A DNA stretch of 64,000 nucleotides from Apilactobacillus nanyangensis (GCF_016861915.1 NZ_BOLX01000003.1:1-64000); one strand, 5' to 3'. Shown: positions 1-8,054, numbered from the stretch's first letter. Made by a program: numbers and translations. The notes: generated from the letters alone by a model not told the origin.

Positions 1-48
1 ATGTCACCGGTTGAATACCGGATCAATTCCTCCCAGAAAATAGCATAA
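1..48 (+). CDS. IS3-family transposase OrfB, C-terminal tail only
   Basis: These are the last 15 codons plus TAA of an integrase-type transposase whose body lies left of the window. The SPVEYR motif is the usual C-terminal signature (xPVEYR) after the catalytic DDE domain. Nothing catalytic is visible here. Identification rests on this motif and on the terminal repeat that follows. Confidence 0.65.
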   Translation: MSPVEYRINSSQKIA

Positions 49-77
49 CCATCTTCCAATTTTAGGGGTTCAGGTCA
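1..77 (+). mobile_element. Right end of an IS3-family insertion sequence (partial)
   Basis: The first 48 bases translate as a transposase tail, MSPVEYRINSSQKIA and stop. It matches the xPVEYR ending typical of IS3-family OrfB integrases. After the stop comes CCAATTTTAGGGGTTCAGGTCA, which reads on the other strand as TGACCTGAACCCCTAAAATT. That is the TG...CA, GAACCCC-containing terminal inverted repeat style of the IS150/IS3 group. The element ends near base 77, nine bases before the stop codon of the MarR gene. The left part lies outside the window, so intactness cannot be judged. Confidence 0.75.
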
Positions 78-86
78 CAACGTTTT

Positions 87-500
87 TTATTTTTGAATAT
101 CTTCTAGATAACTATTGGTTAACTTCTTCATCGTATCTTCCCAATTATAGTTGGTACTATTACAAATGGCATTGATAAAGTTCAACTGTTCAGCTTCAAT
201 CTTTTCGATTAATTTTCGTCCATCATCCGTTAAATACACGACTTTTTTTCTCTTATCAGATTTTGCTGGACCGGTGTAAACGAGATTACGTTCTCTTAAA
301 TCGCGACACGCCACGTTTAACGCCTGTTTGGAAATATCTAGAATTTGTAGTAATTGTTTGATTGTAATCTCATCAATGGTATCAACCGAGAATAACAGTT
401 TTTGTTGATTTGAAGTTAGGTTATACTTTGATAAATCAACGATTCGATTGATTTCTTGGTATGCAAAGTAAAAGACCATTAATTTCTTTTTATCGATCAT
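87..500 (-). CDS. MarR-family transcriptional regulator
   Basis: This is a 137-residue protein of normal MarR length. The winged helix lies at about residues 40-105, with recognition-helix-like ISKQALNVACRDL and a wing around the SDKRKKVVYLTDDGR segment. MarR proteins bind DNA as dimers, often repress a divergent neighbour, and release DNA on binding a small ligand. The start is supported by AAAGGAG eight bases upstream. The gene is divergent from alsS. The 156 bp between them hold two perfect inverted repeats (514-532 and 561-579) that overlap both -35 regions, so it probably represses alsS and itself. The inducer is not deducible. An IS end lies just after its stop codon. Confidence 0.9.
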   Translation of the reverse strand: MIDKKKLMVFYFAYQEINRIVDLSKYNLTSNQQKLLFSVDTIDEITIKQLLQILDISKQALNVACRDLRERNLVYTGPAKSDKRKKVVYLTDDGRKLIEKIEAEQLNFINAICNSTNYNWEDTMKKLTNSYLEDIQK

Positions 501-513
501 TTTATTCTCCTTT

Positions 514-532
514 AGGTCAATTAAGTTGACCT
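514..532. promoter_or_regulatory. MarR operator 1
   Basis: This is a perfect dyad, AGGTCAA-N5-TTGACCT. Its right arm supplies the -35 hexamer TTGACC (526-531) of the alsS promoter. It is the same sequence, apart from the spacer, as the dyad at 561-579. Assignment to the adjacent MarR protein is inferred from position and repetition. Confidence 0.75.
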
Positions 533-553
533 TATATAGAATAGTGCTATTAT
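526..553 (+). promoter_or_regulatory. alsS promoter
   Basis: TTGACC (526-531), a 16-base spacer and TATTAT (548-553) form a good sigma-70-type promoter reading toward alsS. Its -35 lies inside operator 1, and operator 2 covers the likely start region. On the other strand a mirrored arrangement, with TTGACC from operator 2 and a TATTCT-like -10, can serve the MarR gene. Confidence 0.65.
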
Positions 554-560
554 TATAGAA

Positions 561-579
561 AGGTCAATTAGATTGACCT
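561..579. promoter_or_regulatory. MarR operator 2
   Basis: This is a second perfect AGGTCAA-N5-TTGACCT dyad, centred 47 bp from the first. It lies just downstream of the alsS -10. On the minus strand it supplies a TTGACC -35 for the MarR gene, so one protein could shut both promoters. Confidence 0.75.
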
Positions 580-656
580 ATAATATTATTTACTATTCTA
601 GATTATCAGAATTCATTCAATCTGTCAGAATTATTTATCATATTTGAGGTGATATT

Positions 657-2330
657 ATGGATAAACCTACTACCGGATCAAAAGCTTTGATTCAAAGCAT
701 GATCAATCAAAACATTAAATACGTCTTCGGTATCCCCGGCGCTAAAGTCGATCAACTATTCGAAGACTTACAAGATTTCGATGACGAAAGAACACCAAAA
801 CTAATCGTTACTCGTCATGAACAAAATGCCGCATTCATCGCCGCTGCAATTGGTCGTTTAACCGGTGAACCCGGAGTCGTCGCCGTCACTTCAGGGCCTG
901 GAGTTTCTAACCTAGCTACTGGATTAATCACCGCTACCTCTGAAGGTGACCCAATCATTGCCATCGGTGGTCAAGTAAAACGAGATGATTTATTACGTCT
1001 TACCCACCAAAGCATTAACTCCGCTGATTTATTAAAGAGCGCTACCAAGTCTAGCGTTGAAGTTCAAGATGCCAACAACATCTCAGAAACTTTCTCAAAC
1101 GCATACATCACCGCTCAATCACCTAAGAAAGGTGCTGCCTTCATTTCAGTGCCACAAGATGTTTTAGGCGACGAAGTATCCCGTCCAGTAATTGATAAAC
1201 TACCAAAGATTACTAACGGAAGCGTCGATAAGACTCGTATGCAAGAAATCGCTCATTTAATCGAAAACTCTAAACAACCGGTTATTTTAGCCGGAATGCG
1301 TGCTTCAACTCCCGAAGTTAGTGCCGCATTACACAAATTGCTACATAAGCTCTCAATCCCAGTCGTTGAAACCTATCAAGGTGCTGGTGTCATTTCAAAG
1401 GAACTTGTTGAAAATTATTACGGTCGTGTCAGCTTGTTTGATAACCAAATTGGTGACACCATCTTAAAAAACAGTGACTTAGTAATTGCCGTTGGGTATG
1501 ATCCGGTTGAATACGAAGCTAGAAATTGGAATCAAAAGCATACACAAGTGATTAACATTGATACCGTTTCACCAGAAATTACTGCTGAATACCAACCAAG
1601 TATCATCGTTAATGCTGATATTGCAGAAAGTATTGATGCTTTAACCGAATACATCGATGACTCAATGGAGCTTTCCAAAGAAGTCACCGATCACCTTCAC
1701 AAGTTACGTGACCACTTCACCGAAACAATTGAAGAAATCCATGAAACTACCGAAAACGGTTTGCACCCTATATCAGTAATCCAATCACTTCAAAAATTTG
1801 TCAGCGAAGACACCATCGTAACCGTTGACATAGGAAGTCATTACATCTGGATGGGGCGCTACTTCAAGACATACAAGCCTCGTCATCTACTATTCAGTAA
1901 CGGAATGCAAACACTTGGTGTCTCACTTCCATGGGCCATTGGTGCAGCCCTAACTAATCCTGACGAACCAGTTATTTCTATTTCTGGAGATGGTGGATTC
2001 CTATTCTCCGGACAAGAACTAGAAACCGCCGTTCGTTTAAACCTAAATATCATTCAATTAATTTGGGTCGATGGATATTACGACATGGTTAAGTTCCAAG
2101 AAGTTGCAAAGTACGGTCACGATGCCGGAGTTAAATTTGGTTACGTTGATTACGTCAAATACGCCGAAAGTTTTGGTGCTACTGGTATTCGCGCTAATAG
2201 CGTCAACGATTTGAACAGTGCTTTAAACCGTGCCAAGGACATCAACGGACCTGTTATCATTGAAATTCCTGTTGATTACCAAGACAACATTGAATTAAAA
2301 ACTAAACTAATTCCAAACGAATTAAACTAA
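657..2330 (+). CDS. alsS: Acetolactate synthase, catabolic type
   Basis: This 557-residue ThDP enzyme condenses two pyruvates to 2-acetolactate, the first step of acetoin/diacetyl formation. The N-terminal ThDP-activating glutamate is E55 in RHEQNAAF. The C-terminal ThDP/Mg motif begins with GDGG near residue 444 and ends in IWVDGYYDM, closer to Klebsiella BudB than to anabolic IlvB. No regulatory IlvN subunit gene is adjacent, which supports the catabolic, FAD-independent type. No acetolactate decarboxylase gene lies nearby. The start follows GAGGTGAT. The gene is monocistronic, ends at a strong hairpin, and is probably controlled by the divergent MarR protein. Confidence 0.93.
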   Translation: MDKPTTGSKALIQSMINQNIKYVFGIPGAKVDQLFEDLQDFDDERTPKLIVTRHEQNAAFIAAAIGRLTGEPGVVAVTSGPGVSNLATGLITATSEGDPIIAIGGQVKRDDLLRLTHQSINSADLLKSATKSSVEVQDANNISETFSNAYITAQSPKKGAAFISVPQDVLGDEVSRPVIDKLPKITNGSVDKTRMQEIAHLIENSKQPVILAGMRASTPEVSAALHKLLHKLSIPVVETYQGAGVISKELVENYYGRVSLFDNQIGDTILKNSDLVIAVGYDPVEYEARNWNQKHTQVINIDTVSPEITAEYQPSIIVNADIAESIDALTEYIDDSMELSKEVTDHLHKLRDHFTETIEEIHETTENGLHPISVIQSLQKFVSEDTIVTVDIGSHYIWMGRYFKTYKPRHLLFSNGMQTLGVSLPWAIGAALTNPDEPVISISGDGGFLFSGQELETAVRLNLNIIQLIWVDGYYDMVKFQEVAKYGHDAGVKFGYVDYVKYAESFGATGIRANSVNDLNSALNRAKDINGPVIIEIPVDYQDNIELKTKLIPNELN

Positions 2331-2360
2331 AAAAGAGCTAGAGAAATCTAGCTCTTTTTT
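2331..2360. terminator. Bidirectional terminator after alsS
   Basis: A perfect hairpin, AAAAGAGCTAGA / TCTAGCTCTTTT with a short loop, is flanked by A and T runs. It can end alsS on the plus strand and the DUF805 gene on the minus strand. Confidence 0.9.
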
Positions 2361-2745
2361 ATTCTTCTTTACTTGGTAGAATCGATAAAACTATATCCGA
2401 CAATATTAATAAGATATCAATCACTTGTAAATACCAAGGTAGGTGTTTAATGGTATAAACCAGTAAAGAGGGTATGATAAATGTAATAATCACCCAATAT
2501 GGGCTTATCCCGATATCTCTGAAACGTCTCACATATTGAGAAATGTTTGGAATAATGGTAAAAATAGAAAAAATAAGATAAATAAACAGACCGAACTTAA
2601 TATCAACTTGTTCAATTCCTGCAATAATTCCTGTTATAATTGTTAATCCTAAAAAACTCCACCAAAACTCTGATCTGGTACTACGACCTTTAAAGTCAAA
2701 GTATCTAGTCCAATACATTGAGAAACCTTTAAGAAAGTTAAGCAT
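2359..2745 (-). CDS. DUF805 family membrane protein (first paralogue)
   Basis: This protein of about 128 residues has the DUF805 pattern YFDFKGRSTRSEFWW, then four predicted membrane helices and a closing PSKEE. A longer frame begins at 2805, but that start has no ribosome site and adds 20 residues absent from the family. The methionine at 2745 (MLNFLKGF) follows GGATGTGATG and aligns with the neighbour's start. It is homologous to the gene at 2858-3295. The function of DUF805 proteins is unknown. Some lie near transport or stress genes, which is too little for a role here. Confidence 0.8.
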   Translation of the reverse strand: MLNFLKGFSMYWTRYFDFKGRSTRSEFWWSFLGLTIITGIIAGIEQVDIKFGLFIYLIFSIFTIIPNISQYVRRFRDIGISPYWVIITFIIPSLLVYTIKHLPWYLQVIDILLILSDIVLSILPSKEE

Positions 2746-2776
2746 TTCATCACATCCAAATTTTTTTACAGATAGA

Positions 2777-2820
2777 GTTACAGTATAAGAAATTTGTATC
2801 AACATTTCTTATACTGTGAC
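2777..2820. promoter_or_regulatory. Long inverted repeat upstream of DUF805 gene
   Basis: The arms ACAGTATAAGAAAT (2780-2793) and ATTTCTTATACTGT (2804-2817) are perfectly complementary over 14 bases. They extend to 17 with one mismatch, around a 10-base spacer. There is no T-run like a terminator. On the minus strand one arm contains a TATACT -10-like hexamer, so an operator or an mRNA leader hairpin is possible. Confidence 0.5.
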
Positions 2821-2821
2821 A

Positions 2822-2850
2822 AAAAAAGAGCGGTTCACCGCCCTTTTTTC
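2822..2850. terminator. Terminator after second DUF805 gene
   Basis: The minus strand reads GGGCGG-TGAA-CCGCTC followed by a T7 run just beyond the stop of the gene at 2858-3295. One G-U pair is needed. Confidence 0.8.
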
Positions 2851-2857
2851 TGTTTAA

Positions 2858-3295
2858 TTATTTTCTATCTTTGCTTGGCATTACTAAAATAATAAAACCA
2901 ATGATTGAGATAATTAGAACTAGGGTTTGAACTAGAACATGCTTGTCGTATACGTTTGAACCCTTTAGAACAAATGGTACACCGTAAGTGATTAGTAGGA
3001 ACCATGGTGTAACACCGGAATCACGGTAACGACGGAAGTGTAGTGAGATTGTAGGAATAACTGTTGCGATAGTGTATAGGATACATACTGCGATACCAAT
3101 AAGAGCAGCAATACCGAATGTCTTATCAGCATGGCCAGTTGCGTATGCTGTAACGATAGTTACACCACCAAATGCTAGTGCGAAAACTGCGTAGATGATT
3201 GAGTTAATTAAGAATACCCACCAGTATTCTGATCTAGTACTTACTCCAGTAAAGTTAAAGTAGTTTTTCCAAAATAATTTGTAAGCTTTAAACAT
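2858..3295 (-). CDS. DUF805 family membrane protein (second paralogue)
   Basis: This is a 145-residue membrane protein with the DUF805 N-terminal signature FNFTGVSTRSEYWW at about residues 13-27. Four hydrophobic helices follow, with the conserved RRYRDSGVTPW segment before the third and a PSKDRK end. The ATG follows AAAAGGGG. It is a paralogue of the gene just downstream. A terminator between the two implies separate transcripts. It is divergent from the TM2-domain gene at 3441. No biochemical role is known for the family. Confidence 0.85.
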   Translation of the reverse strand: MFKAYKLFWKNYFNFTGVSTRSEYWWVFLINSIIYAVFALAFGGVTIVTAYATGHADKTFGIAALIGIAVCILYTIATVIPTISLHFRRYRDSGVTPWFLLITYGVPFVLKGSNVYDKHVLVQTLVLIISIIGFIILVMPSKDRK

Positions 3296-3440
3296 AATTA
3301 AATTTCCCCTTTTCTATTTCTAAATACATATTAATTAATCACTTACAAAAAATCAATTTAAAAAATTGTTAAGAATGTTTCGATTCATCTAATGATGTTA
3401 TAATTAATAATAATAATTGAGCCAAGGGGAGTCTTTTTAT

Positions 3441-3971
3441 ATGAATAATTTAGATGAATTAGAACAACAGGTTATCAACGACCGAAAAAATCTTTCTACT
3501 AAGCAACAATTAATGATTAACGAATACGTGGAAACCAACTCAGTCAATGCTATTGTCGCTTGGGCAATGTGGTTTTTCCTAGGCCAATTTGGTGGACACA
3601 GATTTCTATTTAAAAAGAATAAAGCAATTTTAATGTTGGTTTTAGAATTAATAGGAATAATTACAACTATTATCGTAATTGGTTTCTTCATCCTAACTGC
3701 CATTGTCATCTGGTGGATTATCGATGCATTTTCAATTCCAACATGGATAAAAGAACGCAGGCTCGAAGCAACAGTTAAAGCAATTTCTGCCGTTACTGGT
3801 AAATCCACCAAAGAATTTAACCAAAATGAAGGCTCTTCATCTAATGAAGCTGATAAAAATAAAGAGGATCAACCTGCTCAAGATAGCCAACCAGAAAAGA
3901 AACAATCTGAATTCGAATCTATTGATGATACAGATGGTGACTTTACTGACTTCAGTAAACCAAAAGAATAA
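3441..3971 (+). CDS. TM2 domain-containing membrane protein
   Basis: This 176-residue protein has a short charged N-terminal helix. A TM2 domain at about residues 35-95 shows WAMWFFLGQFGGHRFLFKK, two membrane helices and the closing WWIIDAF. A hydrophilic acidic tail (about 115-176) is rich in E, D, Q and S. TM2 domains are two-helix hairpins of unknown biochemical role. The ATG at 3441 lies nine bases after AAGGGGAG. A TTG at 3417 would place that ribosome site inside the gene and was not used. A terminator hairpin follows. It is divergent from the DUF805 gene, another family of uncharacterised small membrane proteins. Confidence 0.85.
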   Translation: MNNLDELEQQVINDRKNLSTKQQLMINEYVETNSVNAIVAWAMWFFLGQFGGHRFLFKKNKAILMLVLELIGIITTIIVIGFFILTAIVIWWIIDAFSIPTWIKERRLEATVKAISAVTGKSTKEFNQNEGSSSNEADKNKEDQPAQDSQPEKKQSEFESIDDTDGDFTDFSKPKE

Positions 3972-3978
3972 CATTTTG

Positions 3979-4007
3979 AAAGCTTCCAAAAATTTGGAAG
4001 CTTTTTT
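3979..4007 (+). terminator. Terminator after TM2 gene
   Basis: The hairpin AAGCTTCCAAA / TTTGGAAGCTT is followed by a T run directly after the TM2 gene. Confidence 0.85.
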
Positions 4008-4042
4008 GTTGCATTATTTTCATCCACCTGTTATCTTATATG

Positions 4043-4052
4043 TAACATGTTA
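4043..4052. promoter_or_regulatory. Palindrome upstream of reductase-Rrf2 operon
   Basis: TAACATGTTA is a perfect 10-bp palindrome 36 bp before the reductase start, next to a TATAAA -10-like hexamer at 4055-4060. An operator for the co-encoded Rrf2 protein is possible. This is positional inference only. Confidence 0.35.
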
Positions 4053-4087
4053 ATTATAAAGTAACAACTAGAAAGGTTGATAAAATT

Positions 4088-4942
4088 ATGAAATACGCAA
4101 TTAGTGCTGTTACCGGTAACTTCGGTAAAGAAGCAATCAAAGTTTTAATGAAAAATGTTCACAGAACAGACATCGTCGCTTTAGCAAGAAACGTCGAAAA
4201 AGCTGAAAAGCAACTTCCTGTCGGATTAGATGTTCGTCCATTCGATTACGGTAACCCTGATCAAATGGCTGAATCGCTTGAAGGCATCGACAAGCTATTA
4301 TTTGTCTCATCACAACCAAGTCCAGTCCTACCACGTATGACTCAACACCAAAACGTGATTGATGCTGCTAAAAAAGCTGGTGTAGAATTTATCGTTTACA
4401 CTAGTTTCCCACATGCCGAAACTGCTGATAACTTCCTATCTCATGATCACACTCAAACAGAAGCAGCTATCAAGGAAAGTGGTATCGACCACGCATTCGT
4501 CCGTAACAACTGGTACTTGGAAAACGAAGCAACTGTTCTAAAGCCTGCCAGTGAAGGTCAACCATTCGTATACGGTGCCGGTGACGGTCACGTTGGTTGG
4601 GCACTAGAGTCAGAATATGCTGAAGGTGCTGTTCGTGTTCTATTAAGCAAATCACCAAAAGAAATCTACGAATTTGCTGGTGAACGTCGCACTTACGCTG
4701 ACTTAGCTGAAGCGTTAAAGAAAGCAACTGGAAAGGACTTCCCTGTTATCTCCGCGTCAGCTGAAGACTACAAAAATGGTCTAAAAGAAGCTGGACTAGA
4801 TGATGCTACTGTTGGAATCGTTTCAGACATTCAAGCATTAATCGCAGATGGTCAACTAGACGAAGAAACAAATGACTTAACTGCCGTAATTAGTCATTCA
4901 CTTACTCCAATCGAAGATGCCATCAAGAAGGTTATCAAATAA
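4088..4942 (+). CDS. NmrA-like NAD(P)-binding oxidoreductase (quinone reductase-like)
   Basis: This 284-residue atypical short-chain dehydrogenase belongs to the NmrA/QorB (YtfG) type. The N-terminus ISAVTGNFGKEAIKVL carries the glycine-rich nucleotide-binding turn of this group, with basic residues after strand 2 (LARNVEKAEK) that favour NADPH. The family reduces quinones or senses the NADPH/NADP ratio. The substrate here is not readable. The ATG follows AGAAAGG. The stop overlaps the next start as TAATG, so it is co-transcribed and translationally coupled with the Rrf2 regulator. That pairing is common for redox-stress reductases. Confidence 0.85.
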   Translation: MKYAISAVTGNFGKEAIKVLMKNVHRTDIVALARNVEKAEKQLPVGLDVRPFDYGNPDQMAESLEGIDKLLFVSSQPSPVLPRMTQHQNVIDAAKKAGVEFIVYTSFPHAETADNFLSHDHTQTEAAIKESGIDHAFVRNNWYLENEATVLKPASEGQPFVYGAGDGHVGWALESEYAEGAVRVLLSKSPKEIYEFAGERRTYADLAEALKKATGKDFPVISASAEDYKNGLKEAGLDDATVGIVSDIQALIADGQLDEETNDLTAVISHSLTPIEDAIKKVIK

Positions 4943-5385
4943 TGAAGTATTCACATCGTTTAAGTGATGCTGTTCATATTTTGACCTACATTGGCGCTGC
5001 TGAAATCGTTGAGGATGATTTATCAAGTCGTGCAATTGCTGGAAGTATCAATTCTAATCCCAGCCTTGTACGTCGTCTAATGTCGTCACTAAAGAATGCT
5101 GGATTAATTACCAGTGAACCTGGCCGTGCAGCCGTATCATTAAGCAAACCAACTACTGAGATTACCCTTCTCGATGTCTACAAAGCAATTGAAGAACCCG
5201 ATTTATTCCACGTTGATGAAGAAACCAATCAACAATGTCCTATCGGAGCTAACATTCAATCCGCTTTGCATAAGGCATATGATGAAGTTCAACAACAAGC
5301 CGAAATCGAGATGAGCAAAATCACGTTAAAAGATATCGTAAAAGATGTCGTTAACGGCAATAAAAAACACTATCCTAATGGATAG
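4942..5385 (+). CDS. Rrf2-family transcriptional regulator
   Basis: This 147-residue winged-helix protein has the Rrf2 pattern: helix-turn-helix at about residues 28-55 (SSRAIAGSINSNPSLVRRLMSSLKNAGL) and a wing near GRAAVSLSKP. The region corresponding to the IscR/NsrR cluster-binding segment holds only one cysteine (QQCPIGAN, near residue 95). A classical three-Cys iron-sulfur site is therefore absent. It resembles the single-Cys YwnA-like group, where redox control through that cysteine is possible. The one-base overlap with the reductase gene suggests autoregulation of the operon. Confidence 0.88.
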   Translation: MKYSHRLSDAVHILTYIGAAEIVEDDLSSRAIAGSINSNPSLVRRLMSSLKNAGLITSEPGRAAVSLSKPTTEITLLDVYKAIEEPDLFHVDEETNQQCPIGANIQSALHKAYDEVQQQAEIEMSKITLKDIVKDVVNGNKKHYPNG

Positions 5386-5393
5386 TGTTTTTT
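5362..5393. terminator. Bidirectional terminator overlapping the Rrf2 stop codon
   Basis: ACACTATCC-TAAT-GGATAGTGT with A and T flanks contains the TAG stop of the Rrf2 gene. It also serves the converging MFS gene. Confidence 0.9.
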
Positions 5394-5396
5394 ATT

Positions 5397-6623
5397 TTAC
5401 ATGTACCCGCGGTTAAAGTTTCTAAGTTTCTTTAGTGTCAACATTGCAATTACAGCAACTAGGTACATTAGTGACATGAAGATCATGATTTGAATCAATG
5501 AAAACTTCGCCATTAACAATCCCATTAATACGGGTGAAAAACCACCGACTGACTTACCGATTGCCATAATCATGTTGTTGGCAGTGGTTCTGATATTTGT
5601 AGGATATAGTCGACTAATGATGGCACCAAAACCACCGTAGAAACCGGCAGCGAAGAATCCGGCTAACGCACTAAATGCTAGTAGCATCATCGCACTGTGA
5701 GCAATCGCAATTCCATAAATTGCAACAGCGGCTGATAACATAAAGAATGCAAATGCCACTCTAGGACCAATCTTGTCCATGATGTAACCAAAGCTAATCA
5801 TACCCAAACTGATACCCACGATTGTAGCAATCATCCATAGTGATGACTTTGAAATTGATACATGAAGTTGCTTTTGCATGATGGTTGGTAACCAAATCAT
5901 TAGACCATAGTAACCGGCATTTTCAACGATTACCATTATGGTAATGACGATGGTTTGCCATGCCAATTGTGGAGTCTTAAATAGTTCAGAGAATGAAACG
6001 TGTGGAAGCTTGTTGTTTTTCTTTACCTCCGCTTCGTAAACCGGACTTTCCTTTAGGTGACGACGGATGAAGTATGCTAAAGCAACCGGAATCAAACCGA
6101 ATAGGAATAATGCGTTCCAGCCAAACATGGGTAGAACAATTGAAGCGATAATTGCAGCCATGATTCCACCCATTTGACCACCAGCCGCTGAGAAGGAAAT
6201 AATTTTTCCAACCTTGAATCCTTGGAAATGTTCAGAAATAAGTGATACCCCTGCCCCAAATTCACCACCGGAACCGACTCCGGCTAAAAATCTTAGTAGG
6301 TAAATTTCATAAATATTATGCGCAAAAAATAGCAATCCTGTCGCAATTGCAAACAAGAAAATCGTATGTGAGAAGATTTTGACACGACCAAAACGATCGG
6401 CCAAAATTCCGAATAACAATCCACCAAATAGTTTTCCTAAATTAGTAATTGTTGAAGTAAGTCCTGCCGCTGCAGGACTAATATGTAAACTCAAAATCAT
6501 TGATGATAGCGCAAAGGATAAGAACATGCTATCCATATTTTCTAGTGCAAAACCAACCGTAGTGGAGGCAAGCGTCTTTTTTTGATCAAAACTAAAATGC
6601 TTTGATTCGTTAATGACATCCAT
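5397..6623 (-). CDS. MFS transporter, carboxylate/aromatic-acid symporter type (paralogue 1)
   Basis: This 408-residue protein has twelve hydrophobic segments. The MFS motif A is in the loop after helix 2 (LADRFGRVKIF), and an RFLAGVGSGGEFGAG motif in helix 4 is typical of the sugar porter/metabolite:H+ symporter (AAHS-like) branch. The substrate cannot be read from sequence. Aromatic or short carboxylic acids are plausible. The start follows GAGGAAC. The protein is very similar along its whole length to the gene at 6813-8054, and both carry nearly the same palindrome upstream. That points to recent tandem duplication and shared control. Confidence 0.85.
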   Translation of the reverse strand: MDVINESKHFSFDQKKTLASTTVGFALENMDSMFLSFALSSMILSLHISPAAAGLTSTITNLGKLFGGLLFGILADRFGRVKIFSHTIFLFAIATGLLFFAHNIYEIYLLRFLAGVGSGGEFGAGVSLISEHFQGFKVGKIISFSAAGGQMGGIMAAIIASIVLPMFGWNALFLFGLIPVALAYFIRRHLKESPVYEAEVKKNNKLPHVSFSELFKTPQLAWQTIVITIMVIVENAGYYGLMIWLPTIMQKQLHVSISKSSLWMIATIVGISLGMISFGYIMDKIGPRVAFAFFMLSAAVAIYGIAIAHSAMMLLAFSALAGFFAAGFYGGFGAIISRLYPTNIRTTANNMIMAIGKSVGGFSPVLMGLLMAKFSLIQIMIFMSLMYLVAVIAMLTLKKLRNFNRGYM

Positions 6624-6674
6624 CTATAAGTTCCTCTTTTCGTCTAATCACGAACATTAATTTGATTTATTTTT

Positions 6675-6692
6675 ATAATATACGTATATTAT
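6675..6692. promoter_or_regulatory. 18-bp palindrome upstream of MFS paralogue 1
   Basis: ATAATATACGTATATTAT is a perfect palindrome about 52 bp before the start codon. A 16/18 match with the same TATACGTATA core precedes the paralogue (8092-8109), so this is a good operator candidate. Confidence 0.6.
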
Positions 6693-6783
6693 GCTACTAT
6701 ATCGAAAAAATGGCAACATTTTTCTGTTTTATATCGATATTTGCGATAAAAATCACTACTCACTCTTAATAATGTTCGGAAAT

Positions 6784-6809
6784 AAAAAAGCCGGCAGCCT
6801 CCTACCAAC
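6784..6809 (-). terminator. Terminator after MFS paralogue 2
   Basis: On the minus strand GGTAG-GAGG-CTGCC followed by GGCTTTTTT forms a short GC-rich hairpin with a T run just after the stop codon. Confidence 0.6.
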
Positions 6810-6812
6810 TTC

Positions 6813-8054
6813 TTATTTTGCGTATTCTTTATTAAATTTACCGATATTTCTAATCGATAGCATTACTAGGACCGCAACAATGTACATTGCAGATAGCATC
6901 ATCATAATTTGAAATAGTGAGTATTTAGCCATCAAGAATCCCATCACAAATGGTGATAGACCACCAATTAGTTGGCCACATGCCATGATGGTGTTGTTAG
7001 CGGTACTTCTAATTCTGGTTGGGTATAATCGACTGATTACTGCGCCGAATCCACCATAGAATCCTGATGCAAAGAAACCAGCAAACGCACTAGATAGTAG
7101 CAGTGTGATTGGACTGTGGGCAATGGCGATTCCATAAATTGAAACCGCAGCAACGATCATGTATAGACCAAATGCTAGACGGGGGCCAAGCCAGTCTAGA
7201 ATGTATCCAAATGTGGCCATTCCAATGCAGATACCAATGATGGTAACCACCATCCATAGTGAAGATTTTGAAATGGATGTATGTAGTTGTTTTTGCATGA
7301 TAGTTGGTAACCAACTCATGATACCGTAGTATCCGGCCTTTTCAACAATGATCATGACCATCAAACCAAATGTTTGCCAAGCGATGGAAGGAGTCTTGAA
7401 AAGTTCTAATATTGATACCTTTGGTGCTTGATTATCATGTTTAGACTTTTCTTCTACAAAGGCTGGACTTTCTTTTAAGTGACGACGAATAAAGAAGGCT
7501 AAAATAACTGGAATTAATCCAAATAAGAATAAAGTGTTCCATCCATACAATGGTAAGACAATCGAAGCAATGATAGCAGCAACGATGGCTCCCAGTTGAC
7601 CACCGGTTGCTGACCATGAAACGAGTTTACCAATCTTGTGACCTCTGAAGTTTTCAGCAATCAAGGCGACTCCGGCACCGAATTCACCACCAGCACCAAT
7701 TCCGGCGATGAAACGAAGTGCGTAAATTTCATAAATGTTATGTACAAAGAATAATAATCCAGTCGCAATTGCGAACAAGAAGATAGTGTATGAAAAGACC
7801 TTAACACGACCAAACTTATCGGCTAAAATCCCGAACAATAAACCACCGACAAACTTCCCAATGTTTGTAATCGATGAAGTTAATCCCGCTGCTGCAGGGC
7901 TAATATGTAAGGTTAAAATCATTGAAGATAACGCGAATGACAAAAACATGCTATCCATGTTCTCTAAAGCAAATCCAGCAGATGTAGATGCTAACGTCCT
8001 TTTTTGGTTAGTACTAAATCCCTTTGACTCTTTGACAATTTCCATTTTATTCAT
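6813..8054 (-). CDS. MFS transporter, carboxylate/aromatic-acid symporter type (paralogue 2)
   Basis: This 413-residue, twelve-helix MFS protein has motif A LADKFGRVKVF and the helix-4 segment RFIAGIGAGGEFGAG. Its N-terminus FSTNQKRTLASTSAGFALENMDSMF is nearly the same as paralogue 1. The ATG follows GAAAGGATGAATAAA; ATG at 8048 (MEIVKES) is an alternative start with a slightly better spacing. It has its own promoter region and terminator, so the two copies are separate transcription units despite their tandem order. The substrate is unknown. Confidence 0.85.
   Translation of the reverse strand: MNKMEIVKESKGFSTNQKRTLASTSAGFALENMDSMFLSFALSSMILTLHISPAAAGLTSSITNIGKFVGGLLFGILADKFGRVKVFSYTIFLFAIATGLLFFVHNIYEIYALRFIAGIGAGGEFGAGVALIAENFRGHKIGKLVSWSATGGQLGAIVAAIIASIVLPLYGWNTLFLFGLIPVILAFFIRRHLKESPAFVEEKSKHDNQAPKVSILELFKTPSIAWQTFGLMVMIIVEKAGYYGIMSWLPTIMQKQLHTSISKSSLWMVVTIIGICIGMATFGYILDWLGPRLAFGLYMIVAAVSIYGIAIAHSPITLLLSSAFAGFFASGFYGGFGAVISRLYPTRIRSTANNTIMACGQLIGGLSPFVMGFLMAKYSLFQIMMMLSAMYIVAVLVMLSIRNIGKFNKEYAK

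Noticed and set aside
2745-2805. Longer DUF805 frame starting at 2805
   Set aside because: The added 20 residues are encoded by the inverted repeat, lack a ribosome site, and are absent from the family.
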